Positions 24,701-36,379 of a DNA stretch of 64,000 nucleotides are shown here, in pieces. Numbering within the stretch: the first letter of the stretch is position 1; each line of letters begins with the position of its first letter. The notes beneath the pieces are model-generated. The model was not told the origin of the DNA. It saw nothing but the letters and a program-made list of their open reading frames with translations, and ran no database searches. Position numbers and translations under genes: made by a program. Source of the stretch: Ectocarpus siliculosus (Eukaryota > Sar > Phaeophyceae > Ectocarpales > Ectocarpaceae); contig FN649742.1 in assembly GCA_000310025.1 (NCBI GenBank), positions 2,738,281-2,802,280 on the forward strand. Reading direction: 5' to 3'.

Positions 24701-26896
24701 AGGAACGTGGAGGCCGCGAGATTGTACCAATAGCCAAGCTGTCCACAGTAGGCTGGCGAGCACATGATGCAGATACAGCCTAGACCGGACCGATGGGCTG
24801 GCGGAATAGTAGCCCAGGTGGACCGGGTGTTCATATTTGCATGTTTGATATTTGCTATCCAAAATGCCTAAGAAACGGCTACAGAGAAGCGAGCTACGAA
24901 TGTTGGTCCACCGATGATGCCGAAAGGGACGATGGTTTTTCGTGGTCAAACGGAGGAAATTCTTTAGGCCGGTTGCAACAAAACACGCTGGCTACTCGTC
25001 CCTTAAAGCAAACCCTGGCCTGCTATGTACCACGGCACTACATATTTACATCGCCACGGACGGCTCCCACCGCGCACTCTGTATACATTGTACCTCATCT
25101 CCGTGTTCCTTTAGCGCCGCTTTCAGCTCCGCCGTGCCGACCCCGAGGCCAACTCCCGACTCCGGGTGGCGGAGGGGCGGCAGGAAGCAGGGCGTCGCCC
25201 CGCTGAGGACTAGCGCGTGTACCGCCGACTTGTGCGCGTCACGGGGAAGGATAACCACGTTTTTGCGGCCGCCACCGCTTCCAGCTGGAGCGTCGGCGAG
25301 AGGTGCCCCCCCGGCGCGAGAGTTATGCCACTGAACGCAAGCGATGATCGACGCCAGGACCCCGCACGTGCTGATTATTTTTTTTTCCAGCATCAAAATG
25401 TTAGTTCGTCGCGGCGAGAGGAAAGAGATGCACGAGAGGCGACGCGCGGCGGAGTTTTTTCGGTAGGAAGTGTGGGCGACGAGCGAGTCGGCAAAAATGC
25501 TGATTTGAATGTTTGAAAAGGTGCCCAACAGATATTTGTTGTGTAGTCCAGCACCCCTGCCGAACGTTTCCTATTTATCGTGGTTCGTCGCGAATGGTGG
25601 ACCTCGACTGCTGTGGAGGGGGCCCAATCACGGACCCTCTGTCTCTTGTTGCCTCCAATACGCCAGACAAGCATGTTCAGCATCGCCGCTTGGTTGTGAG
25701 ACAAACACACACATGCAACACGCACAACAGCGACACTCCGGCGTATGGTGCGACGCAGGATGTGGCCACAGCCCCAGGTAGCCTTGCATTTATTAGCCTC
25801 AAGTCCCCAAGTCCCCTCACCTCCCGTTTGCCAACATCCACGTCTTGGCTGCACCGAAGGCGTCAGCGGCTAATAATTCCGCGTCTCGGATCGGTCCCTG
25901 ATGCGGGGGTATAGGGAAAACCGACACTTGTAAACCGTGAGAACCTGACTGGGCGATCAGACACATGCAGTGCTCCCGCTGTCTCTTGCTGCCGATAAAA
26001 TGAATCGTCCTTGTTCAAAGAGAGAAAAGCGAAAATGGTCGAACCTCCGGCGCGAAGAGATTGTCGAGCTCCGGCAGCTCCGGCAGATCATGCCTCAGAG
26101 CGTCCAGCTTGCCTCCGAGAATCAAGTCCACCAGCCGGGAGGGAGCGCCGCTGAGTTGATACCGACAGAACAGCCAAGCACGTTCTTCTTTCAGTTTATC
26201 GGAGGCGTACGTCTGACCTTTAGTGGAACACACAATGCATGCGAATAAACTGTGCATATGTACGACTGCTGTACGAATGGTGCATGCATGGGCGCTCAAC
26301 AAGATCTCCTGGTATCGGGGGGGGGTGTTATTCAACGTCAACTTTAACGACGCTACTACTGCTGTATTGTAGGACTTTCTTATGTGGTGGAGGTGTGGAG
26401 GTGCTGTTGGGGTGCAAACGTCGTGCAAACATGAATGCTCACTGTTTCCTCCTTATCAACATGGAGCTGGATGTACATCCTCATTGGAAAGCGTTGCTGC
26501 GCGCAAGCCTCTGCTAGCGGTATGGGTGTAATCGCGAGGGCTGATGGCAGTCACGCTGCTTGTTCATACACCACGCACTTTCCGAGGAACAGAGATTTAC
26601 CTGCCCATCTTGTGACCCGGAAAGAACAGGGGAGACCGTACGTTTCCCGCAGCCTCGGCCAAAGCATCAACAAGAGGGGTGGAGTCCTGATTGAGACCAG
26701 CAGAAGCTCTCGTTTGCGTTCGCAAGCAACGAACGCGTTGCACTGCTGTAGGACGTGGACGACGTCCTCGGCCCAAGAACACCGCCGTTACCGCTGGTGC
26801 TGTGTTTGCTGTTCGGATGCAGTCGAGCAGGAAGGATGAGCTCGGGCATGCCAGCGCACACACCATCAATACACATATGAGCTCCGATCGTTTCAT
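18734..26896 (-). CDS. PLP-dependent Orn/Lys/Arg decarboxylase, possibly plastid-targeted
   Basis: It decarboxylates a basic amino acid, the entry to polyamine synthesis; which amino acid cannot be read from sequence. Twelve exons join in perfect phase to 595 residues: 26896-26601, 26150-26045, 25897-25821, 25370-25094, 24225-23979, 23648-23556, 23074-22952, 22464-22336, 21782-21705, 21182-21068, 19341-19253, 18891-18734. N-terminal motifs are SPLFFPGHKMGSG and HDLPELPELDNLFAPEGP. The PLP domain has ANGSTCGVLASI, LPRDAHKSAVHAL, VSPTYEGACSD, VDEAHGAH (D287 should contact the PLP ring) and QSAHKTLGSLTQ (K350, Schiff-base lysine). Then come SSSPSYLLLASLDAARWD and the C-terminal domain with CPYPPGIPALLPGEVI. 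There are two inserts: a Glu-rich stretch after AHLAFLG and a Gly-rich linker (FASGGTEGGGGGSGGG). The first 23 residues form a signal peptide ending PSSSF, which resembles the heterokont plastid ASAF motif. Intron 6 is GC-AG. Confidence 0.93.
19390..19432 (+). repeat. Dispersed 47-base element, diverged copy
   Basis: It shares GCATGCCGTA and CGTTAGACCATTG with copy A and has a G run at its left side. It is clearly diverged in the first half. Confidence 0.55.
20228..20274 (+). repeat. Dispersed 47-base element, copy A
   Basis: It starts TGTACTCATAGTCGTGCATG, directly after a G run, inside the decarboxylase intron 19342-21067. It is identical over 47 bases to the reverse complement of 60086-60132. 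A diverged copy lies about 820 bases away in the same intron (about 19390-19432). Confidence 0.9.
20447..20498. repeat. Perfect tandem duplication, 26-base unit
   Basis: The unit TATGACTTAATTTATTTTTT plus GGTGTT occurs twice in a row (20447-20472 and 20473-20498), in a decarboxylase intron. Confidence 0.92.
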
Positions 26897-27149
26897 ACTC
26901 TTGGATGGTGGTGCATTGCGTGTGCATGTTGCCATCTTTGTGCGTTGGTGGATGGAACGATGGAACCCTCTTGCCTCCCGCGGCCTCCGGCAAACCGAAA
27001 ATTTCAAACTGAGAACAGTTATTTGACCCGAGGCGGCACTGGACCCGCCGCGCGCGCCACTCGTCTCAGCTCTCCAGCTCTCAGCTCTCAGCTCTCAACT
27101 CGAATGGTGTGACATTGCCTCGAACACAACAGCAGACACTTACGACGCT
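26897..27149. promoter_or_regulatory. Short divergent (bidirectional) promoter region
   Basis: Only 253 bases separate the start codons of the decarboxylase (-, 26896) and the large unknown gene (+, 27150), so both 5' untranslated regions and both promoters must share this segment. It contains a pyrimidine-rich repeat of AGCTCTC units at about 27066-27100, just upstream of the plus-strand start. No TATA box is evident. Confidence 0.55.
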
Positions 27150-30100
27150 ATGACCGATACCAATCCTGATCCTAAGAGAAAACGCGCACGTCTCTTCGGT
27201 CGTGATCCCTTTCCGGGCTTCTTCTCGCTTGACACGAGCAACAATGAGCTCCCGTCTGGTTTCTTCCAACAAGGGTCGGCATCATGCGCAAGCGATGATG
27301 GTGACAAGGGCAGGGCAACATCTCCTGCTAGGGTGGCAATACCGACCTCGTTCGACTGTATCGGATCCACGCCGGAAAACGATGATCGTGATGTTCCGCG
27401 CTCGTCCCCGACACCAACACGAACACCATCAGAAATACCATCAGCGACACCACCAACAGCAAGAACAGCACCGCCAGCAGCCGCGGCGGAACCCTCCACG
27501 GTAGCGTCTGCAGCTCTGACCGACGGCGTTGTTAGCTCACCGATCGCCGCAGCAGCGGTAGGAAGGGATACCGATTCAGCAGTATCGGTCGTGTCAGTAG
27601 AAACAACAGCAGTAGCAGCACCAGCACCAGCACCAGCACCAGCACCAGCACCAGCACCAGCACCAGCACCAGCTACAACAGCACCGGCAGCATCTGCTGT
27701 GGAACCTTCCACGGTGGAGTCTCCAGCTCCGACCAACGGCATTTTTGGTTCACCAATCATCGCAGGACCGGGAGGAAGGGATGCCACTCCAGCAGTGTCG
27801 GTCGTGCCAACGAGGAGCGCACCATCAGACCGCCGTGCCACCGGCGTTCATGGTTCCGCACGCGATATCACGGCAACATCCGGAGCGCCGCCGCCCCCCG
27901 CGGTCAGCGACGGAAAGTGTATCCCCATGGAAGAGGACGCAGCAGCAGTCGCACCTGCGCCCGGCAACAGCAGCGCGCGGGCGGGAGTGGCAGGTGGTGG
28001 AGCTACAGCGGCGTCTGTGGTTGCTTCTTTCTTGAAACGAGGGTCCACGGTGCCACTACAACCAGACGGAAGGGCAACAATGTCGCCGGCGGGCGTTCCT
28101 TCCGTATCGCCGCCAACGCCCAAGACTCCAACGCCTCTCGCCTCTCTCATCACCGGGATCCCCCCGGGAAGCGGGGGAAGCTCGGGCGAATGGCGACGGG
28201 AGGAAGACAGCGGTGCCCCCAATAGAGGGGCTCCAGTGGCTGCAGGCGCGGAAAACCGTATCCAAAGCTCCCAACGAGGAGGCAACCGATATTTCCACAA
28301 CGACTGGCCCCGGATTTTGAAGAAACGACGCCGGATTCTGCACTATCCAAAGCCTAGCGAGCCGGTGAGGAAGGGAGGGGTGGGTGGGTGCTCTGGAGGC
28401 AGCGCCTAAGGGCACTGCCTGCAGTAGTGTCCCGGGAGGTGCGCGGTGTAACGGTCCAGGGATCCCGTGTGTGATGTGGATAAGTCGGTAGGCGGTTGTA
28501 GCAGCGGTACACCGTTCTCGCGTTTCCTCTTCCGGCCGTGTGAGGTTATTTAGAGTGTATGATCATGAGGTGGTACGGTGATACTTGTGCTCCTATAAGG
28601 TAAGATGCGGAGGGCAGAGGGCAGCGGGACGTTGGGGCGATTCCAGTGACGTCAACAGCAGTACACACATATTTAAGAAGATACAGGAAAGCCAGGAGGG
28701 GTCTGACGACCCTTAGGAGATGATGTACGTGTTTAGATACTTCAGAACCGGGTGCTCGAATTATCCCAACACGTGGCCCATCGGCTGGATTGCCCACCGC
28801 CTGAATGTCCCGCAAACAACCTCAGGATGGCTCGAGGATATTGTATTGGGTACGCGGGAATTACCGCGTCAAAGACAATTTGGCCCTCTCCGTGGCTTTG
28901 TGGCTGAGCACCGAATTGCAGTTACCCTTACAGGTGAGCGGAATGGTGGGCAGAAACAATTTCTAGCGTAAGCGGTGTTTGTGGTAGCACGCATGCGCGC
29001 TGGTGCATACGCGATGAAGGGGCGAGGCCACAACAGTATCGGAGGTGGAATTCTTCTTCCTGGTGATACTGCCTTGATCAGTGGCGTGCTCCACCTCAAG
29101 CTGCATCATTCTACCGCTGTTGCCCTGTCGGGGTAGACTTGAGGGGCCTCGAAGCACACCGGAAATAAGTGTGATAGTTGTGCCTTGTCTCCCGTTGACA
29201 CGTTGGTTCGAGCTTCACTCGCTGGGTGTGCATCGTGGCAGGCGTTTCCCAACAGGCATGTCGATTTTCTGACGTGACGCTTCCTCGTGCGCGCAGGCGG
29301 TAACGTTCGTCGATCCTGCTATCGGGAGGTCAGCGCCTTTGTCCCCTGGTGCCGGCGGGGCACAGCGCGACGCCGCGCGGCAGGAAGTTGCCTTTCGGAC
29401 GACGGTGGAAGCGAGCGCGCTGTGCGAGATGGAAGGAACGCTTCGGGTTAGTTTTGCCTTCCTTACGATCGAGTACCAAAGTAGCTGCTTTTGCAACCTC
29501 AGCATGCCACACGTACACACACACTCCCCCGAGTAGGTTGTCCCCTCTCTCTTTGTCTCGGTTTGTTCTTTCAGAGTGTTTCCACGCCCGCAGTGGATCG
29601 CGAAGACCGCATAGCACTTGGGATGCCAAGCTGTTGGAGAAGTGGTGCTGTTGCAGGCGGTGGTGTGGAGCGCTGTGCGATGATTTGACGTTCACAGACT
29701 CTCACAGGATACAATCGTAACGGTTGTTGTCCTCCCTACCTGCTTGGGCGCTGGTAACGATTAAGTCTCCCCGCTTGTACTGATTTGCTCTCTTGGACAG
29801 GCGCTCAATGTCCCCCTTGTCGCCATTTCCTGTGTCGACGGCGAGATACCATCGGCTCTCACCTGCTGGTGCCGCGGGAGCCGCGACGGCGGTGCTGCTG
29901 ATAACAGCAGCGAATCGGACACTGCTGCCACCGGAGCTACAACGAAGAGGTCGCCGATGGAAGGCAGTGCCCACATAACCATCATGGACGAGTGCTACCA
30001 CCCGACGCAGCTGTCGCTATCGGAGAAGGTACGGGACGCCCTCCGGGGCACGGGAGCCCTGTACGCCGTTGACAGCTCGTGCGTGTACCCCGTGAACACG

Positions 30101-33100
30101 AGCGGAGGTGGCGGCACACGGGCGGGAGTAGGCGCGGCCACGGGTGGCGTCACTGGCGTTTTGTCCCCTGAAGAGTTTCGCCAAACTCAGGTAATTTTGG
30201 GCCTTTCGCATATGCTAGTTAATGTACGGGCACGATGAGGGGGTAGGATTGGTCAGTGTCCTGTTTAGAAAGATGCCACATGTGAAGGCATGGTCATCTT
30301 TGTGTACGCAATGACTCCGAGTTCGAGGGGCACTGCCTGAGTTCATCGTGTAGGTTGGCCGCGTTCCCTGAACGATAATTTCCTTTCCACCTCCGTTTCT
30401 TCGACAGGATGGCTGCTTGCCGGCCGTTCTTGCCGACCTGACCATACGGCCGCGGCTACCCCTGAAACCGCAGCTGCAAAACCAGACGTTCGTCGGTGGT
30501 GGAGAAAGGTGGAGGCTTTTACTCTATTCGATTTCGACATGGTCACTTCCACCTCGTTAACTTCTCAGTTTTGTCTTGGCTTTTGCGCGCCGCAGCGGGA
30601 TACCACAGAGTTCGGACAGCAGTATTCGATTTATTGGCGAGGCCGAGTCAGCCCATGACAGCTTGGAGCAACGTGTCAAGCGTAGCTGTTTCCACCCGTT
30701 TGAAAGATGGAATGTCCCGCTAGTGGAAGAGGGGGAAAGTGGTGGTTGTGTTGCTCGTGCTACGCTTGAGGCACGAGCGTCGAAATTTCCTACACGTGGT
30801 TGGCGGCATACGACTGACTACCCACCGTTCCTGTTGCTGGGCTTCCCTCACGCCCGACATACCCCTCCGCTACCCCACCTTCATATGGCTTGTGCACTGC
30901 CGTGCTGTCGGCGCTTTCTCTGTTGGCGTTGGCTGTGTTTTGCGCGCAGGGCGATGCTTCCTCGAGAATTTCAGCTGGGCGCCGGGGCGACCGCGAGCTC
31001 GGCGATCGCGGTAGACTGGGACAAACTCCGAGAAATATCGGCACGCCGATTCCCGGGGTTCGGCAAACCTATTCCGAGCGAGTTGGCGTCTTCAGATAAG
31101 GTTCGAGTATGCTCTTGATGATTTGTACACCCTGAAGCAAGCGCTGAAGCGCACCGTCGAACGTGATCGGGCGGTTGATGATTGTTGCCGCACAAGGGCC
31201 TGTAATTTCGAACCGTCGTCGGCCTCTCTTTGGACTCAGGCGCTGTTTACGTGGCGCATGGTCCAGCAGGTTGCGTGCGCTGATTCATCGGTGGTCTTGT
31301 TTTGCGGGGAGGGAGGTCAGGGACGATCGTGTCTTAGTTCGTTGCCTCTACCTGCACGCACGCCGTTGACGACCTCTGTTGCACACGCGAGGCACGACGC
31401 GATTGTTTTCCCATCTTCAGCGTGCACCCTCCCGTGCACGCCCTCGGTCTGATCTGGGCGACATCAACGAACAATGCAGGACCTGATCTCGATTTTTGGG
31501 GGGGGCGAGCGTGTCGGCGAGATGGCGCTACGGCAGACTGTGCACTTGGCGGTTGCTTCCACACCAGATGGCCAACGATCGGCGGGCACAGGCGTGGGTT
31601 CGAGTTCCCACACGGATGGCAACGGTGGCTTGCCACCGCCTGAGGTGAGACCACCGTCGCACAGGAATTGCACTATTGGGTACAGGTGTAGCGAGCCGCC
31701 CCGCTTTCGACCACAATCACCCGGATGTCACGTAAATGACGAGAGAATCCTTGCGATGAATCGCATCGATCTCTCTGCTGTACTCTTTACGTGTTGAGTT
31801 GATTAATTATCGCTGTGATCTGCAATCGCTGAACGGAGTGTGTGACCGATTTCCCTCCTTGACCCCGAAACAAGCTATTTCAATGCCTGGGGCGGCATCT
31901 TTCTAGCCCCCCGCCGCACACATCGTGTCCCTGTCGCCCCCAGGGAGACCGTCATCCAGGCAATGGCTACATATTTTGTTCATTCCTCAAACCTCCAGTA
32001 GCGTGCTGTGCCCCTGCCCCACGCTACCCTCTGCATCAGGGAATATGCGGTCGCTTGGAGAGTGAGACGGCGGGGCTAGGATTTGGTGGGAGCTTGCTTC
32101 ACTTTCTACGTCTCGGCTCCGTGTCTTCCCTCTCCGTTGTTCAGGCGAGAATACACCGCCGGTTGGCCGTTGTGTTGATTGTTTCGTGAGGCCTTGATGG
32201 AGCGTGTGTTGCAGGAGTACATGAGTGGTTGTACTGCTACAGTCGGTTGGTCAGTGCAGCGCACCATTTTGTCAGCAAGGCCTTCATGAAACCGCGACCT
32301 ATGTTTCTCTTGTTGCCGTGCCTGGCGAAGAAAAGGGGCGTTCCTCATGGCATGTCATGTGAACTACCTGGACACGGCACGCTACAGCAACTTAGGACAT
32401 GATGGAGCTACTTACAGACATCTCTTGCCCATGGCCTCGACGTACGCGAACTGCTGCAGGCACTGTTTGAACGCGTACATTGCTCGGGTGCTGGAGGAAA
32501 ACACGTCGAAGGCCTCGCGTCCAAGGTGTGAAGAGAGATAAAAACCGGGCATCTCTTTCTCCAGTGGACAAGCGCACCTTGCCACGAACCTAGCGTTCTT
32601 CTTTTTGTCCAAAGTTGGATCGCAGCCATTATATACCGTGTGCTATGTGGTCTTGTTGGTCCTCCTGCTGAGCCCGACCTGGGCTGTTGGTTGGCAGAAA
32701 AGCTACAGTAATATTATTGAATTTTTCATGGCCTGTGCCCCAGTCCCACCCTGATCCCTTGCACCTTTCGCCGCTACATGTACTGAACCCATAGCTGTGC
32801 GAACCACGACGGCGTCTTCTGGACGAAGTTCTGCGCCGAGAGTACACCCTGTACCGAGCGCGGTTCTACCACCGGGGACTAGGCCGTGCTCCTCACCCCT
32901 CCGTCGTTCCAGGCCCGACCACCCCGGGAGGTTGCTCACAAGTAGCGGCGAAGCGACACGAGGGGCGGGGGGAAGGCGGCTGGATGGGCATAGTGCCTGC
33001 TTGGGTGTGGGAAGAGCTGAGAAAGGGGCAGCTAGACGCGAGAAAGGTTAGGCGCTGATTGGTGGGGCGTGACGCGTAGACGAGAGAGGTGGTGTGGGGT

Positions 33101-35173
33101 TGGAGAGAGGCAGGCCCGGCATGTCTTGTCGTGCGGCGGGAGCGAAGTGGTAATTAGGTGACACGTGTCTGGCACGATTTTTACACGCAACCATGTAGAC
33201 GTCAAGCACCTTCTCTGGCGCTACAACACCGCTGGTACGCTCTGAACAAAATTTCGAGGCGCATGCTGGAGAGGCCCGTGGTGACTCTCCTTCCCCCATG
33301 TTTGACAGCGGGGTTCGCTCCCCGTCCCGTTTTTATTGTCGTGGCCATGGTCCATCGCACATGCGTTTTGGCAGAATTTGCGGTACACGTTGCTACTGTT
33401 GCTTAGCTTTGTCTCGTGCGCCTGCCGTCGATGCCCACACGCTAAATAAACAGAAACAGCACAATCCTGAAGAGATGAGGTTGGCCGGGTCGACGGAGCC
33501 TTCGAGCGTACACGACCGAGTATTTTCGGCGATCCAGGTGAAGTCAAACGCACCGGCCTGGGCCACCTATTTGGTGCACGACGGACGGTGGTTTCGTATT
33601 ATTTGTAGCTGCTTCACCAGGCCTTTGTCCTTCCCGGAGCTGCCGAAAACAAGCGCGCACGCTTGTAGGTATATTTTGATTCAGAGGGAGCATACATCCA
33701 GCTGCCTCCCGTTGCGTTTTTCTAGGCGCGGCGGTCGTCCGTTGCAGACATTAATTTATTTATGCATCCCACCGGAGGAAGTGCTGGTCGAAGCGTGGAG
33801 GATGTCGCCCACCGCTTCAATCACCCTTCCACCATCACCAAGTGCTTGAAAAGGTGTTCCAAAGCAATCTCCGCACTTGGGTGCCAAGAAAATATGCAAC
33901 CGGTGTTGACTTGGGCTGCCGCCAAGCTTCGTGTTTGGACAAGTAGAGACGCAACCGCCAGCCACATCTAACACTTACTATTTTAAACGTAGTGTTGCGG
34001 CGCCGTGCTATCTTGCGGGTGAGCTGTAGCGGGTTGTATTTGGTATCTTTTTCGAGTCGCCGCGGGGCTGAGGTCCTTGATGAGTTGTAGTGGTGCCGTG
34101 CACTCACACGGAAACCGATGGCTCGTGCGTTCGGGCTTGGTTGTTCGAAATAACCTGCATCTGCAGGCCCGCCTGACGACTGGAGCCCGCCTTCACCCCT
34201 CGCTGGCACCGTACTGGGCCCGTGCAGTGGTCAAGATGATGCTCGTCCCGTCTCAGGCAAGCAGTTTTCGGCTGCCGCGTGAGCTTGTTCTTTCGTATTT
34301 TGCGTAGTCAGCCTGCCAGAACGAAAGCTGCACCTGTTTTGGTGTTCACACGTGACTAATCACGGCATATGCGTGGGGCACGAGGCCTCACAGCGAGAAA
34401 TGTTGGGACACCAGCTCTTGGATTGACCCGGAGCAGTTTTGCAAGGGCTTGTACTCCCCTCCATCATGACGAATTTTTCGGCCGGTGGCTAGCCAACCTC
34501 TTCGCAAACGACTATTCTCCGAGATATCGAATGTGAGGTGTCAAAGCCTGTGTCACACGGAGTCTAGCCACGTCGGTATATTGGCATTTATCCCCTCGTT
34601 CTCCTCCTCCACGTACTCCTTCCTCAAAAGCAACCCCCGTTGTCCTCTTCTCGTCATCCTATGAAGGTGCTGGCCGCGTATTAGGCACTTCCGTTTAGCT
34701 GATGAGAAGTTGCTAGGGTCGCAGTTGGTTGAGTGACAAACCAAATAAAGCCGTCCGAGGTCTCGGTCTATTTCCCCTCCCAGCCTCTCTTCTATCTGCC
34801 ATTCCGCCTGCAGGCGATATCACTTGTCATACATCTGGCGGAAGAGTTTTGCCTCGGCGCCGCACACGCCGGGGACGTCGTTCCTGATCTTCTCGACAGC
34901 GCGTTCGGTGTATTGAGGGAACCGCCGCCCCGGTCTACTATCACCTCCGGCGGGCCTCCTGCTGTTGCTGCTCGTGCGTCCTCTCCTGGTCGGGCTGTGG
35001 CTGAGACGAGGAGGGAGATGTCCGTATTTCGGCGTCTGTACCACCCGCCGCTAGCGACGGAAGAAGGCTTGAGGTCGGCGTTCGGGGGGGAAGAGGCGTT
35101 GACACGGTTCTTGACAGCGAAATTGCCGCCACCACCACCTACAAGCTACAGCCCGCCGGGCACCCTTGCTTAG
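27150..35173 (+). CDS. Large multi-exon protein of unrecognised family, probably nuclear
   Basis: I do not recognise the family. Exon 1 (27150-28364) opens with ATG and has a basic cluster KRKRARL near residue 10 (possible nuclear signal). A long Ser/Pro/Ala/Thr-rich part follows, with an (AP)n run from a CAGCAC-type microsatellite (about 27618-27672), and exon 1 ends ILKKRRRILHYPKP. Further phase-consistent exons are 29297-29446, 29801-30190, 30408-30508, 30596-31100 (may hide an intron), 31480-31644, 33454-33537, 34167-34256 and 34814-35173 (TAG). The join 34256|34814 gives VVKMMLVPSQ|AISLVIHLAEEF, a smooth helical stretch, across a GC-AG intron. Other phrases include VDWDKLREISARRFPGFGKP and DLISIFGGGERVGEMALRQ. 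Exons near 28750-28930 and between 31645 and 33453 are probably missing from this model, so it is a minimum of about 1,000 residues. One gene rather than two is inferred from continuous strand and phase. Confidence 0.55.
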
Positions 35174-36379
35174 AGTTGTGTCCTTCTCCTTGTATTTCCA
35201 CACCCTGTGAAGAGTTCATGTTCCTGACGCCGAGTGCGACGCCGAGATTTGCTGGAGCCGAGACGTAATGAAGGAGTCGGTGTTTACTCTTGTGGCATAG
35301 CCAGCTGACCTAAACAACTTGACTTGTACACTGATACCTAAGGTGTAAGACACCTGAATGTACAAGCTGTTTCTTTCCTGTTGTCCTGGCGTTGTACTTG
35401 TGCACAAGTCGAATGGAGGGCCGGTGGGTGGTAAAGAAACAGGAAATGTCGATGGGGCGAATCGTCTGCGGCGGTGCGCCAGATTGTTGCGCTGTGGGTC
35501 ACATATATATTTAGCCATGCCGCAGACCGCGCGAGCAACAAAGGGCCACTCTGACCCCTGCAATGGTACCCAGCACACAGAGCCAGCCGTTTTGGAGGTC
35601 GATGATACCATGAAGAGCGCGTGTCCGTCAGACTTGACCGGGTTCTTCAGCACATATTGGCCACACCGCATGAGCGCATTTATCGTAACTGGCTCTTTCT
35701 ATATTGTGTAGAAATTGTTCGTAGAGCCGAAGCCGATCGGTTCAGATAGTCGTCACACGCCCCAAAGTAGTCATTTGCCATGATGGCATGCTGCGGCAGC
35801 AAAGTAGACATGGTCCACATGCTGATGCGCGGACGCACATCGTGAACTTGCGCAGGATTAAAACAGGCGGGCCTTCGGCTTCATATAACGGCAGAGCCCC
35901 CCTCCGTCTCGTTTGTCGCTTTTATGTGTGACGGAACCAACCATGTTCGTGAAGCCCTCGAACGAATTCATACATAAGTTCCCACCAAGCACTCGTATCC
36001 TCAAAGGCGATACGTGAACTTTTTCCCTTGTTCGATCGCTCCAGTTGAATTATCACGTGCGTGGTGTTGTCAATAGCCTCTCCCTCTGCACCACGCATGC
36101 ACCAATCGCCAGATAAAATTTTGATCCCCGTTTGCTTTACCCTCCTGCCGTCTTGAGTTCGTCTCGGAGACTGCATCGAGTAACCCCCCCGCGCTCACTA
36201 CTTTGTCGTGCGTCCGCCGATAAATCATCGCCTTGATCACAAGCACGCCCCAGATATTGCACCACCCAATCACAAGCAAGCCCCAGATATGCACCACCCA
36301 TAGGGGGGACGATCAGGTCCTTTTGCAGCCGCTTAAATAGCCACCCTTCGTGATCGACGCCGGATCACGACTCATATCA
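35174..36379. other. Convergent intergenic region
   Basis: This lies between the stop codons of the unknown gene (+) and the kinase-fold gene (-). It contains a short imperfect direct repeat CACAAGCA(A)GCCCCAGATAT near 36239-36293. No gene is seen. Confidence 0.5.
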
